A stretch of 10,694 nucleotides of DNA, from assembly GCA_003153855.1 (NCBI GenBank), contig PMBM01000182.1, forward strand, positions 56,361 through 67,054, given 5' to 3'. Both the position numbers and the translations under genes were made by a program. This DNA is from Propionibacteriaceae bacterium. Its GTDB lineage: Bacteria; Actinomycetota; Actinomycetes; Propionibacteriales; Propionibacteriaceae. Below the pieces are notes generated by a model, which was given only the letters and a program-made list of their open reading frames with translations, searched no databases and was not told where the DNA came from. Below, one piece after another: positions 6,737 to 10,694 of this stretch; within the stretch, counting starts at the first letter, position 1; the number at the start of each line of letters is the position of its first letter.

Positions 6737-7383
6737 GCGTGGTCTCCGATCTCGATGACGCTCTTCGCCACGACGAACCCCTCGGCGTAGCGCGTGTTGC
6801 ACTGTGCGCCGCGTACACGCATGAGTCCGAGGAATGCTTCCTCGTCGAACCACGGGTGGTCCTGCTGGCTGGCGTAGTTCTCATGAAGGAGCGCGCTCTT
6901 GGCGCGTGCGTCGGCCTCCGACACCGGGACGTACGTGGTCACCTGGGGCAGGTCCGACTCGTACTTGAGGATCTCGTAGCCCCAGACGGGCTGTGCGCGG
7001 AACTCGGTGACCAGGAGCTCGGCGAGCAGCCGGTGGTCCTGGTGCGCGTCGGCGACCTGCGGTCCGATGACGAGGTCCGCGGGGGAGGGCAGCATCCGCG
7101 TGAACGTCGCCAGGGCCTGCTTGGTCGCCAGCCAGTGAGCCGGGGTGAGCGCGTCCGGCAGATCCTCGATCGTCAGTCGGACACCAGGGCAGAAGGCCTC
7201 CAGCGCGGCCCGCTCCTCGGCTTCGCGAGGCGTCCCAGCCCCCGTGAGCACGAACGCCGACACCACCAGGTCTCCGAACTCCTGGCGCAACGCGAGCAAC
7301 GTCGCGCCGCACCCGATGGCGATGTCGTCGCAGTGGGCACCAGCGACCACGACGTGACGAAGGCCGGTCAGCGAGAGACTCAT
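6733..7383 (-). CDS. PIG-L / LmbE family deacetylase
   Basis: 216 residues from the ATG at 7383, with AGAGG 8 nt upstream. Zinc-ligand motifs of the family are present: AHCDDIAIGCGATL (His17, Asp19, Asp20) and DAHQDHR (His114, His117). The usual Pro in AHPDD is Cys here. PIG-L enzymes remove N-acetyl groups from GlcNAc-containing substrates (MshB, the GPI enzyme, teicoplanin deacetylase). Members within nucleotide-sugar cassettes are less well understood. It lies between the nucleotidyltransferase and SDR genes with ATGA overlaps on both sides, so it is probably made in step with them and acts on the same sugar. Deacetylation of an amino-sugar intermediate is the simplest guess; another amide or ester hydrolysis is possible. 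No signal peptide is seen, so it is cytoplasmic. Confidence 0.9.
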   Translation of the reverse strand: MSLSLTGLRHVVVAGAHCDDIAIGCGATLLALRQEFGDLVVSAFVLTGAGTPREAEERAALEAFCPGVRLTIEDLPDALTPAHWLATKQALATFTRMLPSPADLVIGPQVADAHQDHRLLAELLVTEFRAQPVWGYEILKYESDLPQVTTYVPVSEADARAKSALLHENYASQQDHPWFDEEAFLGLMRVRGAQCNTRYAEGFVVAKSVIEIGDHA

Positions 7384-8111
7384 CCGAGGCACCTCTTCCA
7401 GGGGGCGTTTCCGGTTTCCCACAGCGCGTGGAGCACCGCACGTTCCTTGAACGTGTCCGCGGGCATCCAGAACCCGTCGTGGCGGAAGCTGGTCAGGCGA
7501 CCCAGCTCGGCGAGCTCGGTGAAGACGGTCGGCACGATGTCCTTGCCGTTGCCAAGCCGCTCGAGGACCGCGGGGCGCAGCAGGAGGTAGCCACCGTTCG
7601 TACGGATCGGCAGGTCGCCGATCGAGTAGACCTTCGTCGCCTTCCCGTCGGCGTCCGAGTCGATGATGTGGAAGGAGCCCTGCGGCTTCACCGCGAGGAA
7701 CATCGCATCTGTCTCTGGCTGGTTCGTCATCCGGGCCACCATGGCGTCGAGGTCGACGTCGGTGAGCACGTCGGAGTAGTTCGCGAAGAACATCTCCTCC
7801 CCAGCGACAGAGTCGGCGACGAGGTGCAGCCGCTCTCCGATCGGGGTGTCGAGGCCGGTGTCGACGCAGTCGATCGTCCAGTCGCGGGCGAAGTCCCACA
7901 CCTCCCGCGCGTCCGCCACCGCGGAGCGGATCTGGTCCGCTGCGTAGCCGAGGCAGAGCGTGAAGTCCGTGTGCCCGTACGAGGCGTAGTAGTTCATGAT
8001 GTGCACGACCAGCGGGATGTCGCCGACCAGCTGGAGGGGCTTCGGGAGGCCCTCGCCGTCCCAGCCGCGCATGCGCATGCCGTAGCCGCCGCAGAACAGG
8101 ACGACCTTCAT
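7380..8111 (-). CDS. Sugar-1-phosphate nucleotidyltransferase, RfbF (glucose-1-phosphate cytidylyltransferase)-like
   Basis: 243 residues from the ATG at 8111, which has GGGGG 7 nt upstream. The start matches the RfbF group of nucleotidyltransferases: VVLFCGGYGMRMR, LPKPLQLVG (Lys24), VVHIMNYYASYGHTDF, LCLGYAADQI, and VDTGLDTPIGERL (83-95). Two signatures differ from RfbF: GxGTRL is GYGMRM, and YGDG is YSDV (112-115, with Asp114 kept). It is slightly shorter than typical RfbF (about 257 residues). The family joins a sugar-1-phosphate to a nucleoside triphosphate, CTP in RfbF; base and sugar are unproven here. It overlaps the upstream C-methyltransferase stop and the downstream deacetylase start by ATGA. 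No RfbG or RfbH homologue lies in the window, so the activated sugar need not be CDP-glucose. Confidence 0.85.
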   Translation of the reverse strand: MKVVLFCGGYGMRMRGWDGEGLPKPLQLVGDIPLVVHIMNYYASYGHTDFTLCLGYAADQIRSAVADAREVWDFARDWTIDCVDTGLDTPIGERLHLVADSVAGEEMFFANYSDVLTDVDLDAMVARMTNQPETDAMFLAVKPQGSFHIIDSDADGKATKVYSIGDLPIRTNGGYLLLRPAVLERLGNGKDIVPTVFTELAELGRLTSFRHDGFWMPADTFKERAVLHALWETGNAPWKRCLG

Positions 8112-9352
8112 GAGTCCACCCCCAGCGTGACGATCTCCAGACGGGGGAGCGGGAACACCAGGCGGGTGCCGGGCCTCAGCTCCTCGGCGAGCTGTGCCGT
8201 GATCTCCGTCCGGAGGTTCCACGGCAGGACGAGCACGTCGTCGGGCGCGTCCTCGGCGAGGTACTCGGGCGGGACGACCGGGATGCGAGCGCCCGGCGTG
8301 AACCGGCCATGCTTGTACGGGTTGCGGTCGGCCAGGTAGGCCACGAGGTCGGGCCGGATCCCGCAGTAGTTGAGCAGCGTGTTGCCCTTGCCCGGAGCGC
8401 CGTAGCCGGCGACCCGGCGTCCAGCCCGATGGGCGTCGATGAGGTAGGCGACCAGGTCGTCCCGTACACGCGACGTCTCCCGCGCCAACCCGAGGTAGCC
8501 GGCCACGGTGTCCAGGCCCGCCTCGCACTCGGTCCGGACGACCTCGGCGACGCGCGGCGACGGTGCGACGCCGGCCTCGGTCGGCGCGGCCCACAGACGG
8601 ATCGAGCCGCCGTGGGTGTCGAGCAGCTCCACGTCGACGAGGGACAGCCCGCCGCGCTCCAGAGCACCCTTCGCGGCGAGGACCGTCCAGTACTGGAAGT
8701 GCTCGTGGTAGATCGTGTCGAACTGCGCCTTGCTCACGAGCGACAAGGCGTGATGCACCTCGATGGAGACCCGGCCCGTGTCGGCGACGAGGGCACGCAG
8801 GCCTCGGGTGAAGCCGACGATGTCGGGGATGTGCGCCCAGACGTTGTTCGCGACGACCAGGTCCGCGACACCGTGCTCGGCGGCGACCGTCGTGCCAAGG
8901 GTCTCGTCGAGGAACGCGGTGATCGTCGGCACGCCCTTCGCGAGAGCGGCTGCGCCCACGTTGACGCTGGGCTCGATGCCGAGGCAGCGGATGCCCTTGC
9001 CGACCACGTGCTGCAGGAGGTAGCCGTCGTTGCTCGCGACCTCGACGACGAAGGACTTCGGCCCCAGGCCGAGGGACGAGATGCTGGCGTCCACGAAACC
9101 ACGCGCGTGCTCGACCCAGCTCGTCGAGAAGGACGAGTAGTAGGCGTAGTCGGTGAACGTCTCGTCCGGCCGGATCAGGGCCGGGATCTGGAGCAGGAGG
9201 CACTCCGGGCACAGACGCAGGTGCAGGGGGTAGGTCTCCTCGGCCAGGTCGAGCGCCTCGGCGGGCAGGAACGCCTCGCAGGGCGGGCTCGCGCCGAGGT
9301 CCAGCACGGACACCAGCTCGGTGTGTCCGCACAGCCTGCAGCTCCCGGTCAT
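8108..9352 (-). CDS. Sugar C-methyltransferase, TylC3/NovU type
   Basis: 414 residues, the normal length for SAM-dependent C-methyltransferases of nucleotide-linked 4-keto sugars. All three parts are intact. There is an N-terminal zinc site (C5, C8, C48, C51). A SAM domain follows with FVVEVASNDGYLL (101-113) and GIEPS (125-129). The catalytic segment is IYHEHFQYW (214-222), and a Tyr lies in the YAYYSSFS stretch (69-76). The C-terminal domain carries GYGAPGKGNTLLNY (316-329). In the family the reaction adds a methyl to C3 (or C5) next to a 4-keto group, giving branched sugars. It overlaps the preceding GT2 stop and the following nucleotidyltransferase start by ATGA. The product in this cassette is unknown. 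It contrasts with the motif-poor homologue at 4039-5148. Confidence 0.93.
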   Translation of the reverse strand: MTGSCRLCGHTELVSVLDLGASPPCEAFLPAEALDLAEETYPLHLRLCPECLLLQIPALIRPDETFTDYAYYSSFSTSWVEHARGFVDASISSLGLGPKSFVVEVASNDGYLLQHVVGKGIRCLGIEPSVNVGAAALAKGVPTITAFLDETLGTTVAAEHGVADLVVANNVWAHIPDIVGFTRGLRALVADTGRVSIEVHHALSLVSKAQFDTIYHEHFQYWTVLAAKGALERGGLSLVDVELLDTHGGSIRLWAAPTEAGVAPSPRVAEVVRTECEAGLDTVAGYLGLARETSRVRDDLVAYLIDAHRAGRRVAGYGAPGKGNTLLNYCGIRPDLVAYLADRNPYKHGRFTPGARIPVVPPEYLAEDAPDDVLVLPWNLRTEITAQLAEELRPGTRLVFPLPRLEIVTLGVDS

Positions 9353-10323
9353 GCGCGTTCCGCCCTTCCGCCCTGTGCTCCGCGAATGGCGAGCCGCCCG
9401 ACGACGTACCCCACCATTGTCACGAACAGACCGGTCACGATCGCCGCGGCCCCGGCAGCGGATCGCGAACCCCGCTGTGGCAAGGAGCGGAGCTCACGGA
9501 GGACACCGCGCGGCAGCACGTGCGTCGCGTACGTGGTCTCGGTCGACAACCCGGCGCTCCGCGTCGTACGCGCGACGACGGCCGCCTTCGAGATGCCCTC
9601 CGCGTAGCAGCGGTGCCACAGGTACGACCACGTCGTGCGCTGCGGCGTGACACGGTGGCGCACCATCGAGGCCGGTTCGAAGAGGATGCGCGCGCCGGGA
9701 GTCGCCGACGCCCGGATGCAGAGCTCCGTCTCCTCGCAGCCGTACGGGACGGTGCCGACGCGGCCCAGGTCCTCGCCGAAGAGGCCGGCGGTCGCGAACA
9801 CCTCGGCCCGCATGGCCATCGAGCAGCCCATGACGTTGCGGACGGGCGACAACGTGCGGGGCTGGCCCGCGTACGTGCAGCCGATCACCCAGTCGAACTC
9901 CCCGCGGTCGCCGTCGGCGGCGGGCAGCATCGACGGCCTGCCCGAGTCGGGCCAACGTGGGGTGGCTGCGCCGCCGGTGATGATGACGGCCGGGTCGTCG
10001 AACGGCGCGATGAGGCCTGCGAGCCATCCGGGTTCGGGAACGGCGTCGTCGTCGAGGAACACGTACACGTCCGCGTCCGCACCGGTGACTCCCGAGTTGC
10101 GAGCGCCGGACAGACCACGGGTGCGCCTGTTCTCGAGGATGCGCACGCCGTCGCCGGTGAAGACCTGCGCCCGTTCGTACAGCTCCGGGGAGTGGTCGAC
10201 GACGAGGATGACCTCGCCCGGATGGCCCGACTCGTCGAGCTGCCGCCAAGCCTCTCCGACGCCCGAGACGATGTCATCCCACCTGTCAACGGTGTAGGCA
10301 CAGACGACGATCGCGATCCGCAT
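9349..10323 (-). CDS. Family 2 glycosyltransferase with a C-terminal membrane anchor
   Basis: 324 residues from the ATG at 10323, with GAGGG 8 nt upstream. An in-frame ATG at 10353 would add ten residues, but it lies in a hairpin loop, so the shorter form is preferred. The N-terminus is MRIAIVVCAYTVDRWDD. It is followed by VILVVDHS, RGLSGARNSGV, VFLDDDAVPEPGW (Asp91-93), NVMGCSMAMR, and CEETELCIR (196-204), the full GT2 set. The last 35 or so residues hold one hydrophobic segment (AAAIVTGLFVTMVGYVVG), which should tie the enzyme to the membrane. It is the first gene of the five-gene ATGA-linked unit and probably transfers the sugar made by the following four genes to a lipid-linked or surface glycan. 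Donor and acceptor are inferred only from position. Confidence 0.9.
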   Translation of the reverse strand: MRIAIVVCAYTVDRWDDIVSGVGEAWRQLDESGHPGEVILVVDHSPELYERAQVFTGDGVRILENRRTRGLSGARNSGVTGADADVYVFLDDDAVPEPGWLAGLIAPFDDPAVIITGGAATPRWPDSGRPSMLPAADGDRGEFDWVIGCTYAGQPRTLSPVRNVMGCSMAMRAEVFATAGLFGEDLGRVGTVPYGCEETELCIRASATPGARILFEPASMVRHRVTPQRTTWSYLWHRCYAEGISKAAVVARTTRSAGLSTETTYATHVLPRGVLRELRSLPQRGSRSAAGAAAIVTGLFVTMVGYVVGRLAIRGAQGGRAERA

Positions 10324-10340
10324 GAGTGTGGCCCTCGACG

Positions 10341-10362
10341 GCGACGGAGGCATCTCCGTCGC
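10341..10362 (-). terminator. Perfect 9-bp hairpin between two minus-strand genes (terminator or attenuator)
   Basis: GCGACGGAG (10341-10349), a 4-base loop, and CTCCGTCGC (10354-10362) form a GC-rich perfect stem. It begins 8 bases downstream of the stop codon of the right-hand glycosyltransferase. There is no U-tract after it, as is common for actinobacterial terminators. If it fully terminated, the next gene (ATG at 10323) would have only 17 bases for a promoter. Partial termination or RNA processing and stability is therefore equally likely. Confidence 0.5.
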
Positions 10363-10370
10363 TGCCGAAC

Positions 10371-10694
10371 CTAGGCGGCGAAGCCTGTCGCGGATGCGGG
10401 GCTCACACGGGTCCGCAGGTTGCAGTCGGTGACGTGCTCGAACCTCGGGGAGGCGACCGTCAGCGGCTCCGGCTTCGCCCGTCCGCCGGTCATCGTCTCG
10501 ACGGCGATCGTGCGGAGGACGCGGCGGCCGTCGGCGAAGGCTTGGAGGTTGCTCTGCCCGAAGATCCGGTCGAGCTCGTAGCTCGGCACCTCGGTGACGC
10601 GCAGCTCGCTCTGTACGGCGCGGATCGTGATGAGGGTCTCGATCTCGAAGCCGTCCCCCCAGATGCGCGCGCCGCCGGCGGGAGCGGGCAGTCG
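10371..10694 (-). CDS. Polyprenol-phosphate-mannose-synthase-like GT2 glycosyltransferase, partial (5' end outside window)
   Basis: The C-terminal 107 residues of a protein that enters from the right edge and ends at a TAG (10371-10373). The visible part reads WGDGFEIETLITIRA, VTEVPSYELDRIFGQSNLQA, and FADGRRVLRTI. This is the typical end of the catalytic domain of DPM1/dolichol-phosphate-mannose-synthase-like GT2 enzymes (GDGFEIE, VPSxExxRxxGxSNL). They make polyprenyl-phosphate sugars that GT-C membrane transferases then use. The nucleotide-binding N-terminus is not visible. About 50 residues follow the conserved core and show no membrane segment. It is 47 bp upstream of the five-gene unit on the same strand, with a hairpin in between. 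Confidence 0.8.
   Translation of the reverse strand, partial: RLPAPAGGARIWGDGFEIETLITIRAVQSELRVTEVPSYELDRIFGQSNLQAFADGRRVLRTIAVETMTGGRAKPEPLTVASPRFEHVTDCNLRTRVSPASATGFAA

Noticed and set aside
5645..6790. A 381-codon open frame on the plus strand opposite the SDR gene
   Set aside because: It is the antisense shadow of the SDR gene, with Arg-rich, motif-free translation.
8112..9332. A 5' extension of the nucleotidyltransferase frame that would give a 650-residue fusion
   Set aside because: The extension is an out-of-frame reading of the C-methyltransferase gene. The ATG at 8111 has its own Shine-Dalgarno and begins exactly at the family's N-terminus.
8309..9607. A 432-codon open frame on the plus strand opposite the C-methyltransferase
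   Set aside because: It is antisense to a fully recognisable methyltransferase and shows no domain motifs.
1..10694. Mobile element, CRISPR, tRNA or phage attachment site
   Set aside because: No transposase or integrase motif, spaced repeats, or tRNA-like structure was seen. Genes are intact and nearly continuous.

Overview
The window is a dense, high-GC (about two thirds or more G+C by eye) actinobacterial-type chromosome segment. GTG starts, G/C in third codon positions, and almost no intergenic DNA support this. Eleven protein genes tile nearly the whole 10.7 kb, and the two outermost run off the ends. No tRNA, rRNA, CRISPR array, transposase or phage gene was seen. The gene content is that of a cell-surface or secreted glycan locus: four glycosyltransferases, a large multi-pass membrane protein, and enzymes that make and remodel nucleotide sugars. 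The genus cannot be told from the sequence alone.

Left block (1-2712, minus strand): a roughly 699-residue multi-pass membrane protein is followed, through a 4-base GTGA overlap, by a GT14 / core-2-I-branching-type glycosyltransferase that leaves the window at base 1. A 77-bp divergent spacer (2713-2789) separates this pair from a plus-strand GT2 glycosyltransferase (2790-4019).

Middle block (4039-5762): a minus-strand C-methyltransferase-family protein with a degenerate SAM-binding motif is divergently arranged with a plus-strand dTDP-4-dehydrorhamnose 3,5-epimerase homologue (RmlC family). Only 26 bp lie between their starts. The epimerase gene overlaps the last gene of the right block tail to tail by 43 bp.

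Right block (5720-10694, minus strand): a partial polyprenol-phosphate-mannose-synthase-like GT2 enters from the right edge. After a 47-bp gap containing a perfect 9-bp hairpin comes a five-gene unit in which every junction is a 4-base ATGA overlap: GT2 glycosyltransferase, C-methyltransferase (TylC3/NovU type), RfbF-like sugar-1-phosphate nucleotidyltransferase, PIG-L (LmbE) deacetylase, and NAD-dependent SDR epimerase/dehydratase.

Inference: the five-gene unit looks like a self-contained cassette that activates a sugar-1-phosphate, branches it by C-methylation, deacetylates it, epimerises or reduces it, and hands it to its own glycosyltransferase. The product sugar is not predictable from the window. 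The usual partners of RfbF (RfbG/RfbH) and of RmlC (RmlA/B/D) are absent here, so the pathway is either completed elsewhere or is not a textbook one. This cassette, plus the second methyltransferase-like protein that lacks the usual SAM motif, is the best candidate for an undescribed system.
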